A DNA stretch of 64,000 bases. Origin: Oscillospiraceae bacterium. Its GTDB lineage: Bacteria; Bacillota; Clostridia; Oscillospirales; Oscillospiraceae. The stretch is from positions 1-64,000 of the forward strand of contig JAETSB010000006.1 in the NCBI GenBank assembly GCA_021769865.1. Direction: 5' to 3'. How positions within the stretch are numbered: the first letter of the stretch is position 1; each line of letters begins with the position of its first letter. The position numbers and the translations under genes were made by a program. The notes under the pieces were generated by a model. The model was not told the DNA's origin. It searched no databases and saw nothing but the letters and a program-made list of their open reading frames with translations. Shown here piece after piece: positions 57,074-64,000 of the stretch.

Positions 57074-58300
57074 TTATTCGTTTCCTTTGGCCGACAGGTC
57101 TTTTGCCCGCCGGACAATGGTCCAGGGGGGCACCGGTCGGGGGAGCTTCATGTGAAAGACGCTCTGGGGCGTCCGGGGTTCGAAGAGGGGCAGGCCGTCG
57201 GCGTCCGTCATTTCCGGAACCGTCATTTCAAAGGGCCGCACATCCGGGCCCACCAGCTCCACCGTGTCCCCGGCCCGAAACTTGTTGCGCAGGGACAGCG
57301 TAGCGTTCCCCATCTCATCGCAGTCCGTGACCATGGCGGCCACCTGCCACTCCCGGACGTACCGGGCGTCGTCGTAGTACTGGCCCGGCGAGCCGTAGAA
57401 AAAGCCGGTGGAGTAGGGCCGGTGGCTGACGTGCTCCACCTCGTCCCGCCAGACGGGGTCCAAGGGCTCCCCCGCCGCCAGGGCGTCCAGGCCGTGGCGG
57501 TAGGCGGCGGTGACCACGGCGGCGTAATAGGCGGACTTGGCCCGGCCTTCGATTTTCAGGCTGTCCAAGAAGCTCAGGTCCTTCAGGTGGTCGATCATGC
57601 ACATATCCCGGGAGTTCAGGATGTAGGCCCCGCCGCCGTCCTCCTCAATGGGGAAGAACTCGCCGGGGCGCTTCTCCTCCATGAGGGCGTATTTATACCG
57701 GCAGGGCTGGGCGCAGGCCCCCCGGCTGGAGTCCCGGCCCGTCATATAGTTGCTGAGGAGGCACCGCCCGGAGTAGCTGACGCACATGGCCCCGTGGACG
57801 AAGGCCTCCAGCTCCAGGTCCGGCGGCGTTTTCTCCCGGATGGTGCGGATCTCCTCCAGACTCAGCTCCCGGGCCAAGATCACCCGGGAGGCCCCGATGT
57901 CGTGCCAGGCCCGGGCGGTCTCGTAGTTGGTGACCCCGGCCTGGGTGGAGACGTGGCGGTGAACGTGGGGGGCGTAGCGCCCCGCCAGCTGAAAGGCCCC
58001 CAGGTCCGCCAGAATGACGGCATCCACCCCGGCGGCCTCCAGGCGCTCCAGGTGAGCGGGGAGGCGGTCCATCTCCTCATTTCGGGGCATGGTGTTGACG
58101 GTGCAGTGGACCCGGACGCCGCGGGCGTGGGCGAAGGCCACGGCCTCCGCCAGGCCCTCGGGGGAGAAGTTCCCCGCGAAGGCCCGCATGCCGAAGTCCG
58201 TTCCCGCCAGATACACCGCGTCCGCCCCGTAGAGCACCGCCATGCGCAGGCGCTCCGGGTCCCCCGCCGGGGCCAGCAGCTCCGGCCGCTTACCCGCCAT
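57074..58300 (-). CDS. U32-family peptidase-like protein (TrhP/YegQ type)
   Basis: A 408-residue protein. P-E-L-L-A-P-A-G-D at the start, the U32 signature E-A-F-V-H-G-A-M-C-V-S-Y-S-G-R-C with catalytic-type Cys, and R-G-A-C-A-Q-P-C-R-Y for a possible Fe-S site. U32 proteins of this length (TrhP) take part in prephenate-dependent hydroxylation of tRNA U34; older annotation calls them collagenase-like. The ATG at 58300 overlaps the end of mltG by 11 bases. Confidence 0.9.
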   Translation of the reverse strand: MAGKRPELLAPAGDPERLRMAVLYGADAVYLAGTDFGMRAFAGNFSPEGLAEAVAFAHARGVRVHCTVNTMPRNEEMDRLPAHLERLEAAGVDAVILADLGAFQLAGRYAPHVHRHVSTQAGVTNYETARAWHDIGASRVILARELSLEEIRTIREKTPPDLELEAFVHGAMCVSYSGRCLLSNYMTGRDSSRGACAQPCRYKYALMEEKRPGEFFPIEEDGGGAYILNSRDMCMIDHLKDLSFLDSLKIEGRAKSAYYAAVVTAAYRHGLDALAAGEPLDPVWRDEVEHVSHRPYSTGFFYGSPGQYYDDARYVREWQVAAMVTDCDEMGNATLSLRNKFRAGDTVELVGPDVRPFEMTVPEMTDADGLPLFEPRTPQSVFHMKLPRPVPPWTIVRRAKDLSAKGNE

Positions 58301-59462
58301 AGTCGGCGCTGCCCACGAAGTTGACATGCTCGTTATAGGTCTCGAAATAGTGGTGCTTGCCGTCCTTGCCCAGAGCGTAGTAATAGTATCCGGTCTCCTC
58401 CGGTTCCAGGGCGGCCTCAATGGCGGTCAGGCCGGGGTTGGCGATGGGCGTGGGGGGGAGCCCCGGATATTTATAGAGGTTGTAGGGGGTGTCCGCCTCC
58501 AGGTCCTCCTGGGTGATGGCCCCCTCGTGGCCCGGCAGGCCGTAGAGCAGGGAGGCGTCCACCTGTAAAAGGCCGTTGGTCCCCGCCTTGCTGCCGGGTC
58601 CGTCCAGGCGGTTGTAGATAACGGAGGCGATGCGGGCCTGGTCCGTGCCGTCGGTCTCCCGCTCGATGAGGGAGGCGATGGTGACGATCTTTTTCAGGTC
58701 GTAACCTTTCTCCTGCCAGGCGGCCAGCAGCTCGTCGTCCAGCTTGCTGTTGAAGTTTTTGATGAGGCGGTTCAGGGCGCCCTCGGGCTTTTCGTTCACA
58801 TAGAACTCATAGGTGTCCGGGAAGAGGAAGCCCTCCAGGCGGCTGATGTCCTCGGATTCGTTGTCGATAAAGTCGTAGTCGAAATCGGCGGTCTGGGCCG
58901 CTTCCGTCAGGGCCGCCTCGGTGTTGACGCCGTTTTTCGCCAGCACGGCGATGGTCTGGGCCACGGTGTAGCCCTCGGGAATGGTGACCTGGACGGTCTC
59001 CGCCGTCATGTTCCCGGCGGCGCTCCGCATGCCCAGCACCAGGGCGTGGTAATCCATGTCGGTGTTCAGGGTGTGGGTCCCCATGCCGATCTTCTCCTCC
59101 GCGTGGGAGATGTTGGCGTAGAGCTTGAAGAACCAGGGGTACTCGATGAGCCCCGCGGCCTTCAGCTTGTCGGCCACGGTGTCCACGGTGTCCTCGGAGG
59201 AGACCTCCACCACCATCTCCACCGGCGTCGTGCCCGAGCGATTGAACGAGCAGAAGTCGCTGAACAGCAGCCAGCCCGCGCAGCCCAGCAGCGCCGAGGC
59301 CAGGGCCACGAAGATCAGGTGCAGCAGCAGGAACAGAAGCGGGTGCATCCGCCGCCTCCGGCGGCGCTTTCGCGGACGCTGGGAAGAAGGACGGGCCGGC
59401 TGTTCCCGCCGGACCTGTCCGGCGTCCCAGCTGGCGGTGTCGCTGTTGCGGTATTCGGCCAT
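58290..59462 (-). CDS. mltG: Endolytic peptidoglycan transglycosylase MltG
   Basis: A 390-residue membrane-anchored lytic enzyme that cuts nascent glycan strands. A basic cytoplasmic tail (R-K-R-R-R-R-R-R) is followed by one membrane helix (about 41-67), a LysM-like segment and the YceG/MltG domain with the catalytic Glu in A-S-L-I-E-R-E-T, then L-L-Q-V-D-A-S and Y-N-L-Y-K-Y-P-G-L-P-P-T-P-I-A-N-P-G. GAGGAGG precedes the ATG. First gene of an operon with the U32 and FAD genes. A TATACT -10 lies at 59564-59559 on the minus strand. Confidence 0.94.
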   Translation of the reverse strand: MAEYRNSDTASWDAGQVRREQPARPSSQRPRKRRRRRRMHPLLFLLLHLIFVALASALLGCAGWLLFSDFCSFNRSGTTPVEMVVEVSSEDTVDTVADKLKAAGLIEYPWFFKLYANISHAEEKIGMGTHTLNTDMDYHALVLGMRSAAGNMTAETVQVTIPEGYTVAQTIAVLAKNGVNTEAALTEAAQTADFDYDFIDNESEDISRLEGFLFPDTYEFYVNEKPEGALNRLIKNFNSKLDDELLAAWQEKGYDLKKIVTIASLIERETDGTDQARIASVIYNRLDGPGSKAGTNGLLQVDASLLYGLPGHEGAITQEDLEADTPYNLYKYPGLPPTPIANPGLTAIEAALEPEETGYYYYALGKDGKHHYFETYNEHVNFVGSADYGG

Positions 59463-59627
59463 GTTGAAAAACCTCCTCGCGCGGCCCCGGGAAACGCCCT
59501 GGAAAAAGGACAGGGCAAATTTTCAGGGGGCCAGGCTCCCGGCGGAAGCCGGAAGCATAGTATATCTCAAATCCAAGGTCCTGACGCCGCGGCAAGCGGC
59601 CCCGGGGCCAAAGAAAGGTGACTGACT

Positions 59628-59867
59628 ATGTGCTTTAACAACGGAAACGACAATGGCTGCCTGTGGATCGTCCTAATCATCATCCTGTTCTGCTGCTGCG
59701 GCTGCGGCGGGAACAGCTGGGGCGGCAACAACTGGAACGGCGGATGCGGATGCGGCTGCAACAACGGCTGCGGCTGCGGCTGTGGCTGCAACAACGGCTG
59801 CAACTGCGGATGCAACTGCAACTGCGGATGCAGCAACGGCTGCGGCTGCAACGATTCCTGCTGCTGA
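59628..59867 (+). CDS. Cys/Gly/Asn-rich small membrane-tethered protein
   Basis: A 79-residue protein. Residues 12-21 form one hydrophobic helix (L-W-I-V-L-I-I-I-L-F) followed by C-C-C-G-C-G-G; the rest is a low-complexity tail of C-G-C and C-N-N-G-C units. About 23 of the 79 residues are Cys. The short N-terminal half recalls YjcZ/sporulation-type small proteins; the tail could bind metal, crosslink a coat or be lipidated. GAAAGGTGACTG precedes the ATG. The role is unknown to me. Confidence 0.7.
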   Translation: MCFNNGNDNGCLWIVLIIILFCCCGCGGNSWGGNNWNGGCGCGCNNGCGCGCGCNNGCNCGCNCNCGCSNGCGCNDSCC

Positions 59868-59880
59868 TCAAACGGCTATG

Positions 59881-59903
59881 GCGGGACGCTTTCAGCGTCC
59901 CGC
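59881..59903. terminator. Hairpin between the Cys-rich gene and tmk
   Basis: GCGGGACGCT-TTC-AGCGTCCCGC, perfect 10-bp arms, between convergent genes. T-runs are poor. Confidence 0.65.
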
Positions 59904-59915
59904 TCTTGCCGTTCC

Positions 59916-60587
59916 TCAACGGGACAAGCGGTCCAGGACGATGGACAGGGCCTCCCGGTGAATGTCCTCCGGCATCCGGGGTACGCCTCCGGCGGCGCAG
60001 TTCACCACGGCCCAGCCCTGGGCCCGGGCGATTTCTCCCGCGCACGCCCGGCAGCGGCGGAGGTAGTCTCCGTCCTGCTCGTGAATGTCGGCGGCGGTGT
60101 GGGTCTCCGCCTCCCGGCGGCGCATCAGCCGGCTCGCCGCCTCGGTGGGCATGTCCAGATACAGCACCAGGTCCGGCCTAGGCAGCCCCAGGCGGCGGTA
60201 CTCTAAATCAAAGAGCCAGTCCAGAAAGTCCCGCCGCTCCCCGTCCGGGAGCTTGGACGCCTGATGGACGGCGTTGGACGTGGTATAGCGGTTGGCCACC
60301 ACCACGCCGCCGGACTCGTAAAATTCGCCCCAGTCCTCCTTGTAGGAGGCGAAGCGGTCCACGGCGAACATGACGGAGGCGGCGCAGGCGTTCACGTCCC
60401 CGGGCTTTCCCCCCAGGGCCCCATGGAGGTACAGATTGGCGGGCTCGGCAAAGGGATTGCCGTACCGGGGAAAGTCGATCTCCCGGCAGGAGATTCCCCG
60501 GGCCTTTAGCCCCTGGAGCAGCAGCCGGGCCTGGGTGGCCTTGCCGGAGCCGTCGGTGCCCTCCAGAACGATCAGCGTTCCCCTCAT
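59916..60587 (-). CDS. tmk: Thymidylate kinase
   Basis: A 223-residue P-loop kinase converting dTMP to dTDP. Walker A is G-T-D-G-S-G-K-A-T-Q; D-F-P-R-Y-G is the dTMP-binding D-R-x-like region; V-V-A-N-R-Y-T-T-S-N carries the DRY/ER(Y) motif and M-R-R-R-E-A the lid. It shows more of the long insert A-L-G-G-K-P-G-D-V-N than common bacterial Tmk. The ATG overlaps the end of the glycosyltransferase gene by four bases. Confidence 0.88.
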   Translation of the reverse strand: MRGTLIVLEGTDGSGKATQARLLLQGLKARGISCREIDFPRYGNPFAEPANLYLHGALGGKPGDVNACAASVMFAVDRFASYKEDWGEFYESGGVVVANRYTTSNAVHQASKLPDGERRDFLDWLFDLEYRRLGLPRPDLVLYLDMPTEAASRLMRRREAETHTAADIHEQDGDYLRRCRACAGEIARAQGWAVVNCAAGGVPRMPEDIHREALSIVLDRLSR

Positions 60588-61303
60588 CTCCGTCTCTTCT
60601 CCTTCTGCACGTGGACCAGGAACAGCGGCAGCTTCATCATCCGCCCCGCCCGGCGGGGCTCTTTGCACAGGCGGTAAAACCACTCCAGGCCGTGGTCGGA
60701 CCAGAATTTCGGGGCCCGCTCCACCACGCCGGCGAACACGTCCAGGCTGCCCCCCAGGCCGCAGAGGAGGCGGGCGCCCGTGGCCTCGCCGTGCTTCGCC
60801 ATCCAGAGCTCCTGCTTCGGGGCCCCCAGGCAGACGAACACGCAGTCCGCGCCGCTTTGCCGGATGTCCTCAATGACGGGGCCGTCCTCCTGGAAATAGC
60901 CGTCGTGGGTCCCGGCGATGGTCAGTCCGGGGTACTTGGCCGCCAATTTCTCTCCGGCGGACTCCGCCACCCCGGGCTTGGCCCCCAGGAGATAGAGAGA
61001 CCGGCCCTCCGCCGCCATGCGTTCCATCAGCCCGGAGGCGAACTCGATGCCGGGGACCTTCTCCTTCAGGGGCGTGCCCAGCATCTTGGCCCCCTTCACC
61101 ACGCCGATGCCGTCGGGGAGCACCAGGTCCGCCCCGTTCACCGCCTGGCGGGCGGCCAGGTTCTCCCGGCAGACCTCCACGATCTCCGGGTTGGGGGTCG
61201 CCACGGTATGGGTCCCGGGGCTGTGAAGCAGCTCCATTCCCCGCTCCACCGCCTCTTCCATGGTCAAATTGTCGAAACCGACGCCCAGCACATTGATCCG
61301 CAC
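60584..61303 (-). CDS. WecG/TagA/CpsF-family glycosyltransferase (GT26)
   Basis: A 239-residue GT26 enzyme; TagA transfers N-acetylmannosamine to undecaprenyl-PP-GlcNAc to build the wall teichoic acid linkage unit. Signatures: T-P-N-P-E-I-V, L-P-D-G-I-G-V-V, L-L-G-A-K-P-G-V-A, G-A-P-K-Q-E-L-W-M and L-G-G-S-L-D-V-F-A-G. The start is a GTG at 61303 after GAGGTGG. Cell-wall or SLH-anchoring polymer synthesis is the likely role. Confidence 0.9.
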   Translation of the reverse strand: MRINVLGVGFDNLTMEEAVERGMELLHSPGTHTVATPNPEIVEVCRENLAARQAVNGADLVLPDGIGVVKGAKMLGTPLKEKVPGIEFASGLMERMAAEGRSLYLLGAKPGVAESAGEKLAAKYPGLTIAGTHDGYFQEDGPVIEDIRQSGADCVFVCLGAPKQELWMAKHGEATGARLLCGLGGSLDVFAGVVERAPKFWSDHGLEWFYRLCKEPRRAGRMMKLPLFLVHVQKEKRRR

Positions 61304-61360
61304 AAGACCACCTCATTTGCACAAACTGCCATACCGGCATATTATTACCATTATACAGGC

Positions 61361-61389
61361 ATTATAGCACAAGCCAGCCCTATTGTCCA
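61361..61389 (-). promoter_or_regulatory. Promoter of the TagA-type gene and tmk
   Basis: On the minus strand TGGACA (61389-61384), a 17-base spacer and TATAAT (61366-61361); the -35 lies in the end of the EamA gene. A second TATAAT lies 11 bases downstream. Confidence 0.75.
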
Positions 61390-62303
61390 TCGCCAAATGC
61401 CCCGGCCTTCCGCCCCAGGGGGGAGGGCAATTGGGCCAGCACCACTGCCGCCAGCATCAGGGCACAGCCCAGGTACTCCCGGCCCGTCATCCGGTTTCCC
61501 AGAATGACGGCCCCGGCGATGGCGGCAAAGAGGGACTCCATGCTCATCAGCAGGGATACCACCGCCGGGTTGGAGCCCTTCTGGGCCAGAATCTGGAGGG
61601 TGTAGGCCACGCCGCTGGAGAACACGCCCACGTACAGAACCGGCCACAGATACTCCCCCAGCAGCTCCAGGGACGGCGGCGTCTCCGCCAGGGCTCCGGC
61701 GGCGGAGAGGACGGTCATGACCAAAAACTGGACGCAGGACAGGGCCACGCCGTCCACCTTGTTGGTGAAGTGGTCCACCGCCAAAATCTGAACGGTGAAG
61801 CAGAAGGCACAGGCCAGCACGTAGAGGTCCCCCCCGGTGACGCTCAGCTCCTCGGTAACGCAGAGGCAGTACAGCCCCCCCACCGCCAGGGCCACCCCCA
61901 ACCACAGGGCCCGGGGAACCTTCTTTCCCAGGGCCAGCCCCGCCAGGGGCACCAGGACGATGTACAGCGCCGTGATGAAACCCGCCTTGCCGGGGGTGGT
62001 GGTCTCCAGGCCCTTCTGCTGGAAAAAGCTGGCCACCGACATGGCCGCGCCGCAGCAGAGCCCCCCCAGCATCAGGTCCCGGCGGGACCCGCAGGAGACG
62101 CCCTCCTCCCCTTTGCCCCGCCGCCAGAGGGCCCGCAGGCCGCATAGGCCCAGCAGGAAGAAAAAGGCGATGACCGCCCGGGCGGTGTTGAAGGTGAAGG
62201 GGCCCATGTAATCCGCGGCCACGCTCTGGGCCACGAAGGCGGTGCCCCAAATCATAGCCGTGATGAGGGGCAGCACATTTTGGCGAACTCGGTTGACTTT
62301 CAT
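61380..62303 (-). CDS. EamA-family (DMT) transporter
   Basis: A 307-residue protein with ten hydrophobic segments in two EamA repeats. I-W-G-T-A-F-V-A-Q lies in TM1 and G-K-A-G-F-I-T-A-L-Y-I-V-L-V-P in the first repeat; Q-I-L-A-Q-K-G-S-N-P-A-V-V-S-L-L-M-S-M-E is the typical second-repeat motif. Such proteins export or import amino acids and metabolites; substrate unknown. The ATG at 62303 follows GGAGCAAGG. Confidence 0.9.
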   Translation of the reverse strand: MKVNRVRQNVLPLITAMIWGTAFVAQSVAADYMGPFTFNTARAVIAFFFLLGLCGLRALWRRGKGEEGVSCGSRRDLMLGGLCCGAAMSVASFFQQKGLETTTPGKAGFITALYIVLVPLAGLALGKKVPRALWLGVALAVGGLYCLCVTEELSVTGGDLYVLACAFCFTVQILAVDHFTNKVDGVALSCVQFLVMTVLSAAGALAETPPSLELLGEYLWPVLYVGVFSSGVAYTLQILAQKGSNPAVVSLLMSMESLFAAIAGAVILGNRMTGREYLGCALMLAAVVLAQLPSPLGRKAGAFGDGQ

Positions 62304-62395
62304 TTTCCTTGCTCCATGCTCTCTTCTGTGATATACTAAATTTATTATGCGGTCCAAGGCCGCACAAATTAGTATTCTAGCACCGAGGTGAGGAA

Positions 62396-63016
62396 ATGGC
62401 AAGGCTTTCCCGTGAATTCTACGCCCAGGACACCCTGGGGGCCGCCCGGCGGCTGCTTGGCAAATACCTGATCCGCCGCCTGGACGGCGAACTTCTGGCG
62501 GGGCGCATCGTGGAGACGGAGGCCTACGTGGGCCGCTGCGACAAGGCCTGCCACGCCTACCATTACCGCCGGACCGCCCGGACGGAGACCCTCTTCGCCC
62601 CGCCGGGAACCGCCTATATCTACCTCATTTACGGCATGTATCACTGCCTCAACTTCGTCACGGAGCCGGAGGGAGAGCCCGCCGCCGTGCTTCTCCGGGC
62701 TCTGGAGCCTGTGGCGGGGGCGGAGACCATGTCCCGTCTCCGTTACGGGGACAAGCCCCTGACGAACTACCGGAAGAAGAACTTCCTCAACGGCCCCGGC
62801 AAGATCTGCCGGGCCCTGGCCCTGACCCGGGCGGAAAACGGGCTGGACCTGACGGGGGACACGCTGTTCCTCTGCGATTCCCCGGAGGACGCGGGGCTGC
62901 CCCCCTTCCCGGCCCCGGCGGGGGAACGCGTCCTCACAGGCCCCCGGATCGGGGTGGACTACGCGGAAGAGGCCCGGGACTTCCCCTGGCGCTTCCGGCT
63001 GGTAAAGGAGGAGTGA
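62396..63016 (+). CDS. DNA-3-methyladenine glycosylase (AAG/Mpg family)
   Basis: A 206-residue base-excision repair glycosylase. L-L-G-K-Y-L-I, the catalytic glutamate region I-V-E-T-E-A-Y, the intercalating Tyr-containing segment Y-I-Y-L-I-Y-G-M-Y-H-C-L-N and N-G-P-G-K-I-C-R-A-L match alkyladenine glycosylases. GAGGTGAGG precedes the ATG. It lies five bases before the HAD hydrolase gene and opens a plus-strand operon. Confidence 0.93.
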   Translation: MARLSREFYAQDTLGAARRLLGKYLIRRLDGELLAGRIVETEAYVGRCDKACHAYHYRRTARTETLFAPPGTAYIYLIYGMYHCLNFVTEPEGEPAAVLLRALEPVAGAETMSRLRYGDKPLTNYRKKNFLNGPGKICRALALTRAENGLDLTGDTLFLCDSPEDAGLPPFPAPAGERVLTGPRIGVDYAEEARDFPWRFRLVKEE

Positions 63017-63020
63017 ACGC

Positions 63021-63671
63021 ATGTTTTTCTTCGATATGGACGGGGTGCTGACGGACTCCAACGGCGTGTGGAAGAAGGTGGACCGGGAGTTCCTGGCCCG
63101 CCGGGGGATGAAATACACTCACGCCTACTACGAGGGCGTGGCCCACGTCCCCCTGCCCCAGGCGGCGGTGTTCACCAAGGAGTTCTGCAAACTGACCGAG
63201 TCCTGCGAGTCCATTATCGCCGAGTGGATGGAGCTGGCGGCGGACTCCTACGCCCACGTGCCGGTGAAGCCCGGCGTCCGGGCCTACCTGAAACAGTGCA
63301 AAAGCGAGGGCCGCCGGATGGCGGTGGTGACCTCCAGCGTGCCGGAGCACTGTCACACGGCCCTGGAATCCCTGGACCTGGCGAAATACTTTGAGCGGAT
63401 TACCTTCGCCCAGGAGCTGGGGATGCAAAAGAGCAAACCGGAGGTCTGGCTGACCGCCGCCAAGGCCGCCGGGGTCCGGCCGGAGGACTGCACCGTCTTT
63501 GACGACAGCCTGGCCGCCTGCCAGGGGGCCAGGGCGGCCAGGATGCGGGTGGTGGGGGTCTACGACGGCCTCTTCGCCCAGGACGAGACGGAGATGCGGG
63601 GCTACTGCGACGTGTATCTTAAAAGTTTCGAAGAGCTCCTTTGGATGCCTGAGAGGAAGAAGCGGACATGA
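63021..63671 (+). CDS. HAD-superfamily phosphatase
   Basis: A 216-residue haloacid-dehalogenase hydrolase with helical cap. Motif I is F-F-D-M-D-G-V-L-T (nucleophile and acid/base Asp), motif II V-V-T-S-S-V, motif III K-S-K-P-E-V-W and motif IV F-D-D-S. It resembles beta-phosphoglucomutase/phosphoglycolate phosphatase types; substrate unknown. The ATGA overlap with the next gene indicates co-transcription. Confidence 0.88.
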   Translation: MFFFDMDGVLTDSNGVWKKVDREFLARRGMKYTHAYYEGVAHVPLPQAAVFTKEFCKLTESCESIIAEWMELAADSYAHVPVKPGVRAYLKQCKSEGRRMAVVTSSVPEHCHTALESLDLAKYFERITFAQELGMQKSKPEVWLTAAKAAGVRPEDCTVFDDSLAACQGARAARMRVVGVYDGLFAQDETEMRGYCDVYLKSFEELLWMPERKKRT

Positions 63672-64000
63672 ACAATCTGGAACGCACCCTCCTCTCCGCC
63701 CGGGAAGAGGGGGAACAGCTGGCCGGGGGAACCTTTGTCCGGGAGACGGCGGAGGAGCTGGACCTCTCGGACCTCACCTTCCGCCGTGTCCGCTTTGACC
63801 ACTGCCAATTCACAGGCTGCGACATTTCCGCCGCCGCCTTTTACGAGTGCGTCTTTGAGGGCTGCGCCTTCGCCGGCTGCCGCTTCAACTCGAGCTTCTG
63901 GAGCGGCTCCGCTCTCTCCGGCTGCAAGGCCGAGGGCGGGGACTTCCGCAAGGCCCGCTTCAAGGACTGCACGCTGGACGGTCTCCGCCTCCGCTGGGCG
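63668..64000 (+). CDS. Pentapeptide-repeat protein (3' partial)
   Basis: The first 111 codons are visible; the gene runs off the window. Repeats of the A/C-x-(L/F)-x-x type are clear: C-Q-F-T-G, C-D-I-S-A, C-V-F-E-G, C-A-F-A-G, C-R-F-N-S, C-K-A-E-G, D-F-R-K-A, R-F-K-D-C, T-L-D-G-L. They form a right-handed quadrilateral beta-helix. Some relatives protect DNA gyrase; most have no known function. It overlaps the HAD gene by four bases. Confidence 0.88.
   Translation, partial: MNNLERTLLSAREEGEQLAGGTFVRETAEELDLSDLTFRRVRFDHCQFTGCDISAAAFYECVFEGCAFAGCRFNSSFWSGSALSGCKAEGGDFRKARFKDCTLDGLRLRWA

Noticed and set aside
1-64000. tRNA, rRNA, CRISPR, prophage or replication origin
   Set aside because: None of the diagnostic sequences (tRNA T-loop GGTTCGAATCC sets, 16S/23S segments, direct repeats with spacers, phage genes, DnaA box clusters) was seen on reading both strands; a scan with tRNAscan-SE and barrnap would confirm.

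Overview
The window is GC-rich chromosomal DNA from a low-copy, gene-dense Firmicute of class Clostridia, most likely an Oscillospiraceae gut anaerobe (Oscillibacter, Flavonifractor or Dysosmobacter-like). The basis is the codon bias, strong AGGAGG ribosome sites, consensus sigma-A promoters, SLH-anchored surface proteins, a glmS ribozyme and a TPP riboswitch. I see no rRNA, tRNA, prophage or CRISPR array.

Layout. 1-3 kb: the end of a flagellin-derived glycine-rich protein and a BspA-type leucine-rich-repeat SLH protein. 3-4 kb: TPP riboswitch and thiT. 4-9.7 kb: a sialic-acid unit (binding protein, two permeases, YhcH, NanA) with a divergent SGNH esterase across a shared operator region. 10-14 kb: alpha-galactosidase with a convergent AraC regulator, and a NifX-like protein with a metal-binding tail. 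14.3-16.3 kb: nucleoside hydrolase plus ribokinase. 16.3-18.5 kb: a SUV3-like helicase. 18.8-22.8 kb: a hybrid histidine kinase co-transcribed with a sugar-binding lipoprotein. 22.9-29.0 kb: a visibly more AT-rich accessory block holding a transposase remnant, a MATE exporter behind a leader terminator, and a two-component system surrounded by small membrane proteins. 29.1-35.1 kb: a large M60-type metalloprotease with a dockerin, overlapping the gene of an SLH protein that has a possible cohesin-like domain. 35-42 kb: threonine ammonia-lyase and Na+/solute symporter, CapA-like protein, mtlD, pgi. 42-44.4 kb: glmS ribozyme and glmS. 44.4-49.4 kb: DeoR regulator, FruK, MtlA and a sorbose-1-phosphate-reductase-like enzyme. 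49.4-54.3 kb: aminotransferase, a short peptide gene, then alcohol dehydrogenase, amidohydrolase and purine nucleoside phosphorylase. 54.7-64 kb: membrane XRE regulator, FAD oxidoreductase, U32 protein, MltG, a Cys-rich small protein, tmk, a TagA-type glycosyltransferase, EamA transporter, 3-methyladenine glycosylase, HAD hydrolase and a pentapeptide-repeat protein cut by the window end.

Taken together the genes fit a mucosal or gut forager: surface glycoprotein proteolysis (M60 with glycan-binding domains), sialic acid uptake and cleavage, alpha-galactoside hydrolysis, hexitol/hexose PTS uptake and nucleoside salvage, feeding glycolysis and amino-sugar synthesis. The strongest candidate for something little described is the overlapping gene pair at 29175-35092: a dockerin-bearing M60 protease followed immediately by an SLH-anchored protein whose N-terminal domain could be its cohesin, a possible two-gene cell-surface protease complex. 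Other candidates are the kinase/binding-protein pair (18854-22728), the degenerate flagellin with a glycine-rich insert (1-816), the MATE leader terminator, and short peptide genes with strong ribosome sites (25426, 50711, 54438, 9863).
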